The notes under the pieces: model-generated
The model's database searches: none
Told to the model about the DNA's origin: nothing
The model's input: only the letters and a program-made list of their open reading frames with translations
Source: Meiothermus sp.
Lineage (GTDB): Bacteria; Deinococcota; Deinococci; Deinococcales; Thermaceae
Length of the DNA stretch: 64,000 nucleotides
Direction of reading: 5' to 3'
Assembly (NCBI RefSeq): GCF_026004055.1
Contig: NZ_BPIJ01000001.1
Span: 1,116,001 to 1,180,000, forward strand
In this document: one piece after another, positions 31,254 through 40,799 of the stretch
How positions within the stretch are numbered: position 1 is the first letter of the stretch
Layout: each line of letters begins with the position of its first letter
Position numbers and translations under genes: made by a program

Positions 31254-34200
31254 CAGAAGCGGAAGGTAAAACCCAAGCCGAACCTGACCCCGTCGTTGCG
31301 AGCGCCATCGCCCACGCCGGTAGCGATGTCAAAGGTCAGGTCGGCCCCGATGGGACGAATGGTGTAGCCAAAGGAAAACTCGGGCCGGGGTTGGGGGAAG
31401 ATTTCGCTGCTGAAGCGGAAACGGTAATCGCCTTGCTGGTATTCGGCAAAGACGGTCTGGTAGCCCCGTAAATCGACCGTGTAGGCAAAAAACAGCTCAG
31501 GCAACAGGTAGCGTCCAATGGTAAAGCGGGTTTCCTCGAGGGTACCGCCGTTGAGCGCAGGAATCTCGACCTTGACCTGATCGAGACCCAACGCCTTGGC
31601 CAGCTCGCGCTCGAGCTGCCCCACGATAAAGTTCTGTACCGCCGCCTGTAGACCGGTCTGTGCGATGTCGGCCGGCAGGGCCGAAAGGTCGGAGCGGCCC
31701 AGCAGCAACAGGGCATAGATTTCGGCATCGGTGTAAGGCTGGCCGTCGTTCTTGCGGGCGATGTCGTTGTTGAACCGGGCCACAAAGGTGGGGGTGAGGT
31801 TGACCTTGATGCGCCCGTTCTGCCGTACAAACTCACCTTTGAGGGTCAGGTTGATCTGGATGCGCCGGTTGTCCTGGCCCCGGTCTTGCACCTGGGTATC
31901 GGCCACGATCTGCAAATCCGGCAGGATGCCGGCCGCCGGGCTAAAGCGGGCATAGCTGCGCTCGTCCGGCAGGCGGTCGCGGATGGTAAAGTCTCGATCC
32001 CAGAGCTTAAAGCTACCCCTGAGCGGCACCACTTCGCCCGAGAGGAAGGGGTTGGTCAGGTCGCCGTTCAAAAAAATCTCGCCGGCCAGCTCGCCCTGGG
32101 CCAGCGATTCCTGGATCAGGATGCCGCGATCGGCTTTGAGTCGGATGTTGGCAAACTCTACCGGCACCACACCCGCCGAACGAGCTGCCCCCGGCTCGGC
32201 TGGCGCAGCGAGGGTGACTTCACGCTGTCCTTCCGGCAGGCCCAGCCGGGCCCGGATTACATCGGCGGAACCTTGCAAAATATACGCTCCGCGCTGGTAG
32301 CGCAGAATCAGGTTGGTATCAAGCAGGCCCTCGAGCAAGAAGTACTGCGGATAGCTGACCGGCACCTGCCCCTGCAAGGTCAGGATTAGCTGAGGGAAGA
32401 GTGTTCCGTACAGGCGGGCTTCTTGCGTTTGCAGCTTTGCATCCACGGTGTAAGCCGGGTAGTTGAAGCTCAGATCAAACGGTTCATCGGGGCTGAGTAG
32501 GGGCAGGTTGGCCTTACCTTTGGCCCGCACGGTAAAGTTGCTGAGGTCTCCCTCACCCGACAATTCGGCCTCGGCGGGGTAGGGAGCCGTCAGTTTGAGA
32601 CGCCCCTCGGCACTGGCGGTTTCGCCTACGCGCAAGACTGCACGGGGGGTCTCGGCCCGCACCGGCCCCAGTTTGAAACCAAAGTTTTCCAGCGTTAGGT
32701 CGAATACCTGCCCATTAGAGGCCAGGCGCAAGGTACCGCTGCCCTCGGGGGCCAGGGGCTTTAGGTTGGGAACCACCTGCAAAACCGGGGTAAAGGAGGT
32801 GTTTTCCAAGTTTAGGCGCAGGTTGCTACCGCGCCGCCCATAGTAACCCGACCCCGTCCAGGTGCCCTTGCCCGAGAGGGCCAGTTGGTCGATGTAGAGC
32901 CGCTCCTGCTCAAAGCGCAGGGCGGCAGTACCCACCAGGGTGTCGCCACCTCCCTGAAAGCGCAGGTACTCCCCCACCCAGATGCCCCGGGAGGCCCAGG
33001 GGTTGCGGGTATTGATACTAAAGGTGGTCTGGCCCGTCCAGTAGGCCTGCCCGGCCAGGTCGCCTGCCCAGGTGGAAAACAGCCAGTGCAGGGGGAAAGA
33101 GGCCGCAGTGGCATCTCCACTCAGAATGCCGTTTTCCAGCTTGACTTTGGCGGTGGTGCGGTTGGAGCCCAGCACCCCGTTCTCACCTAGCCTAGCCGGG
33201 CCGGCACTGCGCTCGAAGCGAAGCTCGGCTTGAAGTAGACCGTTGCGGAAGGAACCCTGGGCACGGGTGGCCAGGGCCAGGTCGTCGCCCTTGACCCGCA
33301 GGCCGGGGCTCATCAGGTTGAACTCGAGTTGACCTTGGTTGTATGCCAGCGAACCGGTGGCCCGCCCGGTCAGGAAGGGGAGGCGGCTGGCCACCTGAGG
33401 CACCTCTTCTAGGGCTAGGTCTTTGAAGCCGGCCTGGGCCCGCAGCCCGTCCCGCGCCAGCTCGCCCTGCACCTCGAGGGTGCCCACGTCCCCGCTAAGG
33501 GTGCCCGAGGCTACCAGGGTTTCCTTTCCTTCCACCAAGAGTCGAAGGCGGCTGGAAAGCGGCTCGAGTGGCAAGTCTGTCTGCAGGCGCCCTTGCCAGT
33601 AGCCCGATCCCGTGTATTGCATCTGGCCCTGAAGCCAGGGCCCTTTGGCCCGCAGCTCGGCCTCGAGCAGGTGTCCTTCGGCCTCGATTTGCTGTTTCTG
33701 TTCGTCGTCACCATAGCTCAGTTGCCAGCGCCCATCCAGGCCCATTTGTCCAATCAGCTTGCCGGTTTTCCAGGGAAGCCAGGAAGTCTCGGGATGGGTC
33801 ACCCGCACACTGGCTTTGGAACCCGCGCCCTCCAGGGCTACCCCCAGGCCATAGGCGGAGAGGTTGAGATCCCCGCTGAGCCGACCCTGCTTGAACTGAA
33901 GTTCCCCTGATCCCAGCTCGGGGGCGGCAAGGCGCACCGCATAGGTCTGCAAATCCAGACCCGCCACCAAGCGCCCTCCCGCAAAGGGATAGACCGCCTC
34001 GAGTTCGGGCCCCTGGCCCCGCACCTCCACGTTTCGCACCTCGAGCTCGCCTGAAGCGCTGCGCTCGGAAAGGTTGATGAGCAGGCTGCCGGCCCGGCGA
34101 GTGCTGGCCGGGCTTGGGCTGTTCAGGCTCTCGCGGTTGGGGGCCACCTGGAGCATGGGATAGCGCAGGCGCAAGGCCAGGCCCAGCACCTCGCCCTCCA

Positions 34201-37200
34201 CCACCGGAATCCCCGCCCCGGAAAACTCTAGGTTGCCCTCGCGGAAGCGCAACCGCCCCGACCAAGTCTGGGCATAGCCCAGCGTACCCTCGAGGTCACC
34301 CTGCAGGCTGGCCCGCAACTGGTTTTGCTGCCAGGTCGCCTGGATGGCGCCCCGACGGCCTAGCGCATCCCAGTCGAGGTTACCTTCTAGCGCATTCCAG
34401 GGCCCTGCGAGGCGCCCGCTCAGCCCAAGGCCGCTCAGGTTGTAGTTTTGCAAGCGGGCCTCGAGCCCTTCAGGGGTCAGGGTGGCCTCCAGCCCTGGGG
34501 CCCGCAGGCGCAACTGGGTATCCTGGCCTTCAAGCGCTGCACTCTGGCCGGCAATCTGGTACTGGCCCGCAATCCACTGGCCTGGATAGGTGCCCCGGGC
34601 CTCGAGGTTCCCCAGCCCACGCGGCAAAGCCCCCACATACGACCAGTTGACCTGTAAAGGGTTCAGGCGCAGGCGTCCGGTAAGGGGGGCCAGTTCGGCC
34701 AGGCCACGCAGATCCATTTCACTGCCCTGGGCGCTGAGCTGCACCGCACCCCACTCCGGCACCCGTACCTCTGCGCTGCCCCGCAGGGCCAGGGGGGCGA
34801 CATCAAGGTCGAAGCGCCCCTGTAGGCCGGCCCGAATGGTCTGGCCGGGGATGGGGCCTTGCAGGTCGGCCTGAAGCTGCCAGCGGGCCGGCTGGGCCCA
34901 GCCCTCGCGCAACTGCCCCCGCAAGGAGCCTTGCCAGCCCTCCCGGCCCTCGAGTTCCACCCGGCCCTCCTCCAGGCGGGCCCTTCCCACCAGACGCCCT
35001 CCGGGTAGGGGAACATCGAGTTGCAGCAAACCACTCGGCGCATGGCCCACCCAGCGCACCATGCCGCTGGCATAGGGGCCATCCAGCCGCATTTGCAGTT
35101 CGCCGTCGTAGCGCAGGTCAAAACGCTGTTGCTCATAACGGCCCGCTAGCTGGGCCTGCAACCGGGCCGGGAAGGCCGTACCAGTGGCCTCGAGGTTGGG
35201 GCCGCTAACCCGCAGCGGCAGATTCAGGGTTTCCCAGGGTCCTTCGCCTTGGGTCTCTAGGTGAATGGGAAGGCCCACAAAGGGCTCGAGGTCGCTGTCT
35301 ATCTGGAGCTTCACCAAACCCCCAGCCAGGCTGGCCGACAGCCCCGCCCCCTGGGCTTCGGCCCAGAGCTGCTCCTGGTAGCCAAACTTGAGGGTCACCT
35401 GGGCCCCGCGCCCGGCCAGGGTGCCCTCGCCCAACAACTCCGGCTTGAACAGGGTTCCGCCCAGGGTGCCCCGCGCTCTCAGGGTGTTGGCGGCCAGGGT
35501 GCGGGTATAGCCCACCTGGCCGCTCAGGTCGCCCCGGCGGTTGGTGCGGGCCTCGACATACGCTTCGAAGGCGGTTCCCCGCGCCACCAGGCTAGGGCCC
35601 TCTCCCTGTAGCTCCAGCGTGATCTGCTCCCCCCGGGCCTGCATCTGTCCGGAAAAGGTTTGGTCGCTGAGGGCCAGGTTGCCCGACAGGGCCAAGCGGC
35701 GCCCGGCCACCTCGAGGCTCCCCTGCCCCAAAAGCCGAACCTCTTCCAGGCTGGCCGCCTGACCCTGGGCCTCCACCCGCATGGGCGCGGCCCAGGCGAG
35801 CGTCCAGCGGGCTCCGTCGCCGTTCAGGCGCAGGGGCCCGTTTTGCCGCAGGTATTGCAAACTGGCCAACCGCCCGCTGGCCTGGTACTTGCTACCCGTG
35901 CTGGACAATTCCAGGCTGGCCTGGGCGTAGGGGCTCTCGAGCGCTACCTGGGCCTGCCCCCGGTTCTGTTGAAGGGCATAGCTCCCCTGCGCCTCCACGG
36001 TAGCTACCGGCGTCTGGGCCAAAAGCGAAAACTCGGGCCGCAAGCGCGGGCCACGAACCTGGGCTTCTACACTTACATCCTGTACGCGGTACGACAGCCG
36101 GCCCTGAAGCTGCTCGCCCACACTGAGCAAGCCCTCGAGGTCGCCCACCCCAATGAGCCGGGGGTCGCTGCCGGGCTCGAGCTCCACCACCACCCCGGCC
36201 TGGTACTGGGGCAAAAAAGCCGAGAGGGAGCGGTCTTTGTAATCCACCACCACCCGCTGCCCATAGATCCGTAGCTCCCCCGCCGCCTCGCCCTCCGGCA
36301 CCGGTGGGGCGGTACCGCCCGATTGAACCAGTCCCGCCAGGTTCAGGCTTCCGCTCAGACGCCCCTGCACATCGGCATTGAAAATTCGGGCCAGGGGGGC
36401 GGTCTCGAGGTCAAACCCTATCTGCTGACGGGCCAGTTGCACCCGGCCTTCGGGCAGGTTCAGGGTCGCGCGCAGCCGGTTCAGATCGGCACCTTCGGCC
36501 TGGATGGTAGCGCTAAGGGGCAGGCCCGCATAGGTAGTGCGAAGGCTTCCCTCAACGGCCAGTGATTGTCCTTCCAGGCTACCCTGCAAAACCCCGCTGC
36601 GCTCCAGGAGCCGGTAGGGCCAGTTCACCCGGCCCGCGTAGGAGAGCCCTTTGCCTTGCAGTTCCAAGGGCCCCTCCAGCCTCCAGGTTTGTTCCAGCAC
36701 GTCCGCACTGAGCCGCCAGGGCTGGGGTTCCAGATAGGGCAGGTTGTAGCGCCCCTGGCCCCTGGCTTCGAGGTTGTTCCACGGCCCTGCCACCTCTACC
36801 GTACCGCTCAGATAGGGCAGCCGCAGGCTTCCCTGCAGCGCAGCGGCCTCGAGGCTGACCACGCCGCGCAAGGTGCCGTAGGGGCTTTGGGCTTGCAGGT
36901 TGGCCGGCCCCAGCAGACTTCCGCCGTTCAACTGGGCTTGCCCATAGGGGGTCTCCAGACTCAGACGCCCACCCCGCTCCGACCAGTTACCCGTCAGGGT
37001 GCCCGGCAGCCCCCAGCGGCGCAGGTCGTAGCCGGTGGCGATGGCCCGCAGGCGCAGCCCTTCCAGGGGCTGGCCCGTCACCAGGCGATAATCCCCGGCC
37101 AGCGTCAGGCGGCCATTCTGAAAGAGCCCGGAGTAGCTAAGATTGGTGTTGCGGCCCCGAAACTCGAGCGCCCCCTCCAACTGCGGCAGGCGCAAGCGCC

Positions 37201-39595
37201 CCTGGTAGGCCAGCCCGAACAGATCGGCCTGCCCCTGCAGCTCGCCCGTATACCCGGCGTAACTCAGGCGCCCCCGCACCGCCAGATTGCGCCAGGCACC
37301 CTGCCCGTTCACCACCCCATAGGGAGTTCGCAGTTCCAGGGTGCCTTGCTCGAGGTTCCCTTTGGCCTGCAAGCTGCCGGGTTCGCGGTTTACCCGCAAC
37401 GGTAAGATGCCCTCAAAAGGGAGCCCGGCCTTGAGCGATACCTGCCCGCCCGGCCAGCGCACTTCGGTGCGGCTCACCTGCAGCGGCACCTGCGGTACCT
37501 CCAGCGCCCCCGAAAGCGGCAGGGTCAGGCGGCCCCTGAGCGCGGTGGTGGGCCAGACCGGGCCCGCAAGCTCGGCGTAGCCCTCCGCAGCGGCCCACAG
37601 CGTGGCCCCGCGCCCCTCCACACTGCCGCGCAACCAGGGCGTTTCAAAACCCACCTGACCCCGGTAAAGCGAGCCCTGCAAGCCCAGGTTGGCCTCCAGG
37701 CGAATCTGCGGCCCCAGCAAAAGCGGCCCCCGCAGCCGCAGCCCGTCGGTTCCGTTGGCGGTGATCTCGAGGGTCTCGAGCCGGGCCTTGAGTCCGGTGC
37801 TGTCGGCGGTTCCGGTAATGGGCAGTACCCGCAAGGGGGTGCGTACCTCGCCCCGGTAGCGGGTGGCCAGGTCGTAGAGCTCCCCGTCCATCGCTACCCG
37901 CTCGCTTTGCAGGTTCCAGCCGCCCGAGAGCCTGCCCTCGGCGTAGCGCACCTCGCCCGAGAGCTTGAAGGCTTCCAGGATTTGCAGCGGCAGGTCGCGC
38001 ACCCCCAACGAAAACACCCCGTTGCGATAAAGACCCTCGGCATAGCGGTTGGAAAGCCGCCAGGTATTCCCCTCCTGGCGTACCGCAATGGGAAAGCGGG
38101 TGTAGGGTGAGTCGTAGTTGAGGTCGCCGCTAAAACGCCCGGCTTTCAAGCTGGCTTGCCCCGTAAGCTGGCCCACCAGCAGCTCCAACCCCGACAGCTG
38201 CATCTGCAGATTATCCCAGGTGCCATTCAGGTTCACCGCGCCCAAGCGGCCCTGCACCTTTGCCCCTTCTCCTTGCAGGGTGCCCGACAGGCTGAAGGGC
38301 TTGGCCGTGGGCAGACCTACTTTTTCCGACTCCACCGCCAGGCTCCAGCGCGGCCCGGTACTCTCAAAACGCACCCCGGCCTCCCCCAGCAGGGGCCGGG
38401 GCCAGACCAGGGTGCCCTCGGCCTGGGTGTTCGAACCCTTGCCCCTAAGGCGCAGGTTGCTGCGGAAGGAGTCGCGCAGGGCCACGGTGTACTCGTCGGT
38501 GTTGCGCAAGGCCACCGTGGCCTGATAGGTTCGGTCGAAAAAAGCCCCGTCCACCACGGTATCGAGGCGGAACTTCTTGTCGAAGGCCAGGGTGCCTTCG
38601 TAGGTTAGGGGTTCGTTCAGGAGGCGGCCCTCGCCGCGGTAACGCCCGCTCAGCACCAGGTTCTGCCAGCCCCGGCCCTCGAGCACCAGCGGCCCACCCC
38701 CGCTCACCGGGAGCCGCAGGCCAAAGGTTTGTGCCAGGGCCGGCAGGGTGGGGTTGCCGTCCACGCGAAAGCGATACTCCTGGTTGGGCAAGTCCACCGT
38801 GGCCGAGCCCTTGAGGGGCCCCTCCAGCCCCCGCCCCACCAGGTTGGCCGTGACCATCTGCCCGTCGAAATCCACGCTGCCAAAAATATCGCTCAGGGTG
38901 AAGCCCACGATTTTCACCCGCGCGTTCTTGATCTGGTTCTGGCCCAGGATGCCGTTCTTGACCCTGGGGCCAATGATCCAGGTGCCCTCGAGCTCCCCCG
39001 CCTCAAAGCCCTCGAACCAGTAGCGGGCCGCCCGCAAATCGCCTTTGGCCTGAATCTGCCAGGCCTCAAACTCGCGTCCGGTGCGCTGCACGGTGCCCTT
39101 CAGTTGGCCGTCCGGCAGCGCAACCGAGACCTGATAGGGGCCGCTGCCCCGCACCGTAGCCCGCAGGGTGGGCAAAAAAAACTTCTGGCTCTGCTCGATC
39201 TGTACGCCGACGCGGTTCAGCACCAGCTCATCCACCCGCAGACGGATAGGCGAAGGAGCGCCGGGCTGGCGCTGTTCGGGGATGATGGCGTCCCAGCGCA
39301 AAAAAACATCGCCCTCTTCGGCGAAAATCCGCAAGGGCAGTTCGCGCCGCTGCAAACTCAGCAGGTTGTAGCCAATCCGCAGGCGCTGGGCCTCGAGCGC
39401 TAGCCCGTGGCCCTCGAGCCGGGCGCCGCGCAGCTCTATGCCCCCCAGCAAATAGCCCCCCACCGCCTGCCACTGCCCGGTGAAACCTGCCGCTTTGAGA
39501 CCCTCGCCCAGCACATAGGTAATCAGCGGTGGAAAGGCCGGCAACCCCACCAGCAGGAGGAGCAAAATTGCCGGAAGCCAGCGCCAAAACCGCAC
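31253..39595 (-). CDS. tamB: giant TamB/DUF490-type translocation and assembly module protein
   Basis: About 2780 residues from GTG 39595. One N-terminal membrane helix (FWRWLPAILLLLLVGLPAF) is followed by an AsmA/DUF748-like entry (GQWQAVGGYLLGGIELRGARLEG) and very many repeating beta elements of the type LxGxLxLPYLxGxxxxxG, then the DUF490/TamB C-terminal domain (about the last 350 residues: LRADRGILIQ, DRDFTIRD, LYALLLLGRSDLSALP) ending in a beta-strand FGLGFTFRF. TamB-like proteins bridge the inner and outer membranes as hydrophobic grooves for lipid or protein transfer. The size is about twice that of the E. coli protein. No TamA/Omp85 gene is adjacent. TAGACT seven bases upstream fits a leaderless start; TTG 39655 is the alternative. 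Confidence 0.88.
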   Translation of the reverse strand: MRFWRWLPAILLLLLVGLPAFPPLITYVLGEGLKAAGFTGQWQAVGGYLLGGIELRGARLEGHGLALEAQRLRIGYNLLSLQRRELPLRIFAEEGDVFLRWDAIIPEQRQPGAPSPIRLRVDELVLNRVGVQIEQSQKFFLPTLRATVRGSGPYQVSVALPDGQLKGTVQRTGREFEAWQIQAKGDLRAARYWFEGFEAGELEGTWIIGPRVKNGILGQNQIKNARVKIVGFTLSDIFGSVDFDGQMVTANLVGRGLEGPLKGSATVDLPNQEYRFRVDGNPTLPALAQTFGLRLPVSGGGPLVLEGRGWQNLVLSGRYRGEGRLLNEPLTYEGTLAFDKKFRLDTVVDGAFFDRTYQATVALRNTDEYTVALRDSFRSNLRLRGKGSNTQAEGTLVWPRPLLGEAGVRFESTGPRWSLAVESEKVGLPTAKPFSLSGTLQGEGAKVQGRLGAVNLNGTWDNLQMQLSGLELLVGQLTGQASLKAGRFSGDLNYDSPYTRFPIAVRQEGNTWRLSNRYAEGLYRNGVFSLGVRDLPLQILEAFKLSGEVRYAEGRLSGGWNLQSERVAMDGELYDLATRYRGEVRTPLRVLPITGTADSTGLKARLETLEITANGTDGLRLRGPLLLGPQIRLEANLGLQGSLYRGQVGFETPWLRGSVEGRGATLWAAAEGYAELAGPVWPTTALRGRLTLPLSGALEVPQVPLQVSRTEVRWPGGQVSLKAGLPFEGILPLRVNREPGSLQAKGNLEQGTLELRTPYGVVNGQGAWRNLAVRGRLSYAGYTGELQGQADLFGLAYQGRLRLPQLEGALEFRGRNTNLSYSGLFQNGRLTLAGDYRLVTGQPLEGLRLRAIATGYDLRRWGLPGTLTGNWSERGGRLSLETPYGQAQLNGGSLLGPANLQAQSPYGTLRGVVSLEAAALQGSLRLPYLSGTVEVAGPWNNLEARGQGRYNLPYLEPQPWRLSADVLEQTWRLEGPLELQGKGLSYAGRVNWPYRLLERSGVLQGSLEGQSLAVEGSLRTTYAGLPLSATIQAEGADLNRLRATLNLPEGRVQLARQQIGFDLETAPLARIFNADVQGRLSGSLNLAGLVQSGGTAPPVPEGEAAGELRIYGQRVVVDYKDRSLSAFLPQYQAGVVVELEPGSDPRLIGVGDLEGLLSVGEQLQGRLSYRVQDVSVEAQVRGPRLRPEFSLLAQTPVATVEAQGSYALQQNRGQAQVALESPYAQASLELSSTGSKYQASGRLASLQYLRQNGPLRLNGDGARWTLAWAAPMRVEAQGQAASLEEVRLLGQGSLEVAGRRLALSGNLALSDQTFSGQMQARGEQITLELQGEGPSLVARGTAFEAYVEARTNRRGDLSGQVGYTRTLAANTLRARGTLGGTLFKPELLGEGTLAGRGAQVTLKFGYQEQLWAEAQGAGLSASLAGGLVKLQIDSDLEPFVGLPIHLETQGEGPWETLNLPLRVSGPNLEATGTAFPARLQAQLAGRYEQQRFDLRYDGELQMRLDGPYASGMVRWVGHAPSGLLQLDVPLPGGRLVGRARLEEGRVELEGREGWQGSLRGQLREGWAQPARWQLQADLQGPIPGQTIRAGLQGRFDLDVAPLALRGSAEVRVPEWGAVQLSAQGSEMDLRGLAELAPLTGRLRLNPLQVNWSYVGALPRGLGNLEARGTYPGQWIAGQYQIAGQSAALEGQDTQLRLRAPGLEATLTPEGLEARLQNYNLSGLGLSGRLAGPWNALEGNLDWDALGRRGAIQATWQQNQLRASLQGDLEGTLGYAQTWSGRLRFREGNLEFSGAGIPVVEGEVLGLALRLRYPMLQVAPNRESLNSPSPASTRRAGSLLINLSERSASGELEVRNVEVRGQGPELEAVYPFAGGRLVAGLDLQTYAVRLAAPELGSGELQFKQGRLSGDLNLSAYGLGVALEGAGSKASVRVTHPETSWLPWKTGKLIGQMGLDGRWQLSYGDDEQKQQIEAEGHLLEAELRAKGPWLQGQMQYTGSGYWQGRLQTDLPLEPLSSRLRLLVEGKETLVASGTLSGDVGTLEVQGELARDGLRAQAGFKDLALEEVPQVASRLPFLTGRATGSLAYNQGQLEFNLMSPGLRVKGDDLALATRAQGSFRNGLLQAELRFERSAGPARLGENGVLGSNRTTAKVKLENGILSGDATAASFPLHWLFSTWAGDLAGQAYWTGQTTFSINTRNPWASRGIWVGEYLRFQGGGDTLVGTAALRFEQERLYIDQLALSGKGTWTGSGYYGRRGSNLRLNLENTSFTPVLQVVPNLKPLAPEGSGTLRLASNGQVFDLTLENFGFKLGPVRAETPRAVLRVGETASAEGRLKLTAPYPAEAELSGEGDLSNFTVRAKGKANLPLLSPDEPFDLSFNYPAYTVDAKLQTQEARLYGTLFPQLILTLQGQVPVSYPQYFLLEGLLDTNLILRYQRGAYILQGSADVIRARLGLPEGQREVTLAAPAEPGAARSAGVVPVEFANIRLKADRGILIQESLAQGELAGEIFLNGDLTNPFLSGEVVPLRGSFKLWDRDFTIRDRLPDERSYARFSPAAGILPDLQIVADTQVQDRGQDNRRIQINLTLKGEFVRQNGRIKVNLTPTFVARFNNDIARKNDGQPYTDAEIYALLLLGRSDLSALPADIAQTGLQAAVQNFIVGQLERELAKALGLDQVKVEIPALNGGTLEETRFTIGRYLLPELFFAYTVDLRGYQTVFAEYQQGDYRFRFSSEIFPQPRPEFSFGYTIRPIGADLTFDIATGVGDGARNDGVRFGLGFTFRF

Positions 39596-39767
39596 GACAC
39601 TCAGTCTAGCCCAAGAGTCTGAGTGCAATCTAGGAAAATGCCCATTGGAAGCCAATCCAATCCGTTACGAACCAACCAATTTTGTGCCAAGTCTAAAACG
39701 ACCCCCTATAACGACCGGCTAAAGACCCTGACCAAGTGCATCTCATAGCGGTTTTCCCTCACCTATC

Positions 39768-40041
39768 GCGCTCTTCACAGACGTGGCCGCCCACGAAAAC
39801 GAGAAGGGACAAGCAGACGTGCCTCACCGAGGTGAGGCACGCTTGTCTGCGTTGCGTCTGGGCCAGGTTAGCCACGTTGTGGCTATGGCATAAGCCATTC
39901 CCTGGCAGACGCATGTTACGCACCCAAGCGTGGGCCGGGCCCGGCCCACGGGTGCTTGGGTTTCGAGTTTCCAGGCGGCCACTGTTCTGTCCAGGGCAAA
40001 AGATTCTTAGTCCCCGAAGGCTCAATGTTTGTGAAGAGCGC
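39768..40041. mobile_element. MITE-like repeat, family 4, copy 2
   Basis: 274 bases with perfect 12-base inverted ends GCGCTCTTCACA and TGTGAAGAGCGC. It shares its left 30 bases and a central block of about 80 bases, including the palindrome GTGGGCCGGGCCCGGCCCAC, with 27197-27475. It fills the middle of the 39596-40197 gap; the rest of that gap shows no gene. Confidence 0.8.
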
Positions 40042-40163
40042 TCTAGGACGACGGGCCAAACGCTTTACGCCCTGCTCCAAACTCTAGAAGCCCTATGTTC
40101 ACTCACCGACCTGCGGCTTGCGACCTGAAACCGTACCTATAGGTGTGCCCTGGCCTCATCGGC

Positions 40164-40191
40164 TTGTTTGAGCGATGCACTGTTGTAGATT
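40164..40191 (+). promoter_or_regulatory. acylphosphatase promoter, leaderless
   Basis: TTGTTT (40164-40169), 16-base spacer, TAGATT (40186-40191), then six bases to GTG 40198. No ribosome site. Confidence 0.6.
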
Positions 40192-40197
40192 GAAAGC

Positions 40198-40464
40198 GTG
40201 TTTCGAATCACCGTACTGGTCAGTGGACAGGTGCAAGGGGTGGGCTACCGCTATTTCACCCGCAAGAAAGCCTTTGAGTTGGGCCTCTCTGGCTACGCCG
40301 AGAACTTGGCCGATGGGCGCGTAGAGGTGGTGGCCGAAGGCGAAAAAGCCGACCTCGAGCACCTAATTCACCACCTACGCCAGGGGCCCCGGGGGGCCCG
40401 GGTGGAGCACCTGGACGTGCAGTGGAGCGAGGCCACCGGCCTCAAGGGATTTCAAACGTACTGA
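40198..40464 (+). CDS. acyP: acylphosphatase
   Basis: 88 residues. [41 protein letters not shown] contains the phosphate-binding loop with its Arg (YRYF) and the catalytic Asn (EN in YAENL). Length and order are normal. It hydrolyses acyl phosphates such as 1,3-bisphosphoglycerate or carbamoyl phosphate. The TGA stop overlaps the first base of a family 1 repeat. Confidence 0.93.
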   Translation: MFRITVLVSGQVQGVGYRYFTRKKAFELGLSGYAENLADGRVEVVAEGEKADLEHLIHHLRQGPRGARVEHLDVQWSEATGLKGFQTY

Positions 40465-40660
40465 TACCAGATTCGGTTAGTTTGTCACCGAACGGTGACA
40501 AACTAACCCGACCGAAGTTATCCGCGTAGCGGAGGGCGATACCGCCCCTTGGAAGGGAGACGTTTTTTTCGCCGACCGTCAGGGAGGGGTGTGCTCTAGG
40601 ATTCAAAAAGATAACCACCCTGGTTGTTTGTTCTGAAGACTATCTTTTTGAATCCGGTAT
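40464..40660 (-). mobile_element. MITE-like repeat, family 1, copy 3 (inverted)
   Basis: 197 bases with ends ATACCAGATTC and GAATCCGGTAT, reverse orientation to copy 1 and nearly the same length. Internal hairpins are conserved except that the AAAAAGATA arm encloses a different loop. It begins inside the acylphosphatase stop codon, and a family 2 repeat begins five bases beyond it. Confidence 0.8.
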
Positions 40661-40664
40661 AAGA

Positions 40665-40724
40665 GCGGTTCCCACGAATGGACTCCAATACGAGCCACCG
40701 CGTGGTCGTATGGGTGGGAACCGC
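40665..40724. mobile_element. MITE-like repeat, family 2, copy 2 (short)
   Basis: 60 bases with ends GCGGTTCCCACGAAT and GTGGGAACCGC and the CGAGCCACCGCGTGG core. The GTCCCTACAGC stem of copy 1 is missing. Confidence 0.65.
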
Positions 40725-40799
40725 AATGAGGGTGGTTTCCACAGGTACCGGTACGGTGGGTTTTGCCGTGCCGGATATATGGTGCCGCACGCGATGAGG

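Noticed and set aside
40740-40799. Terminator between the family 2 repeat and hflX
   Set aside because: ACCGGTACGG and CCGTGCCGG can pair imperfectly, but neither strand has a following T tract.
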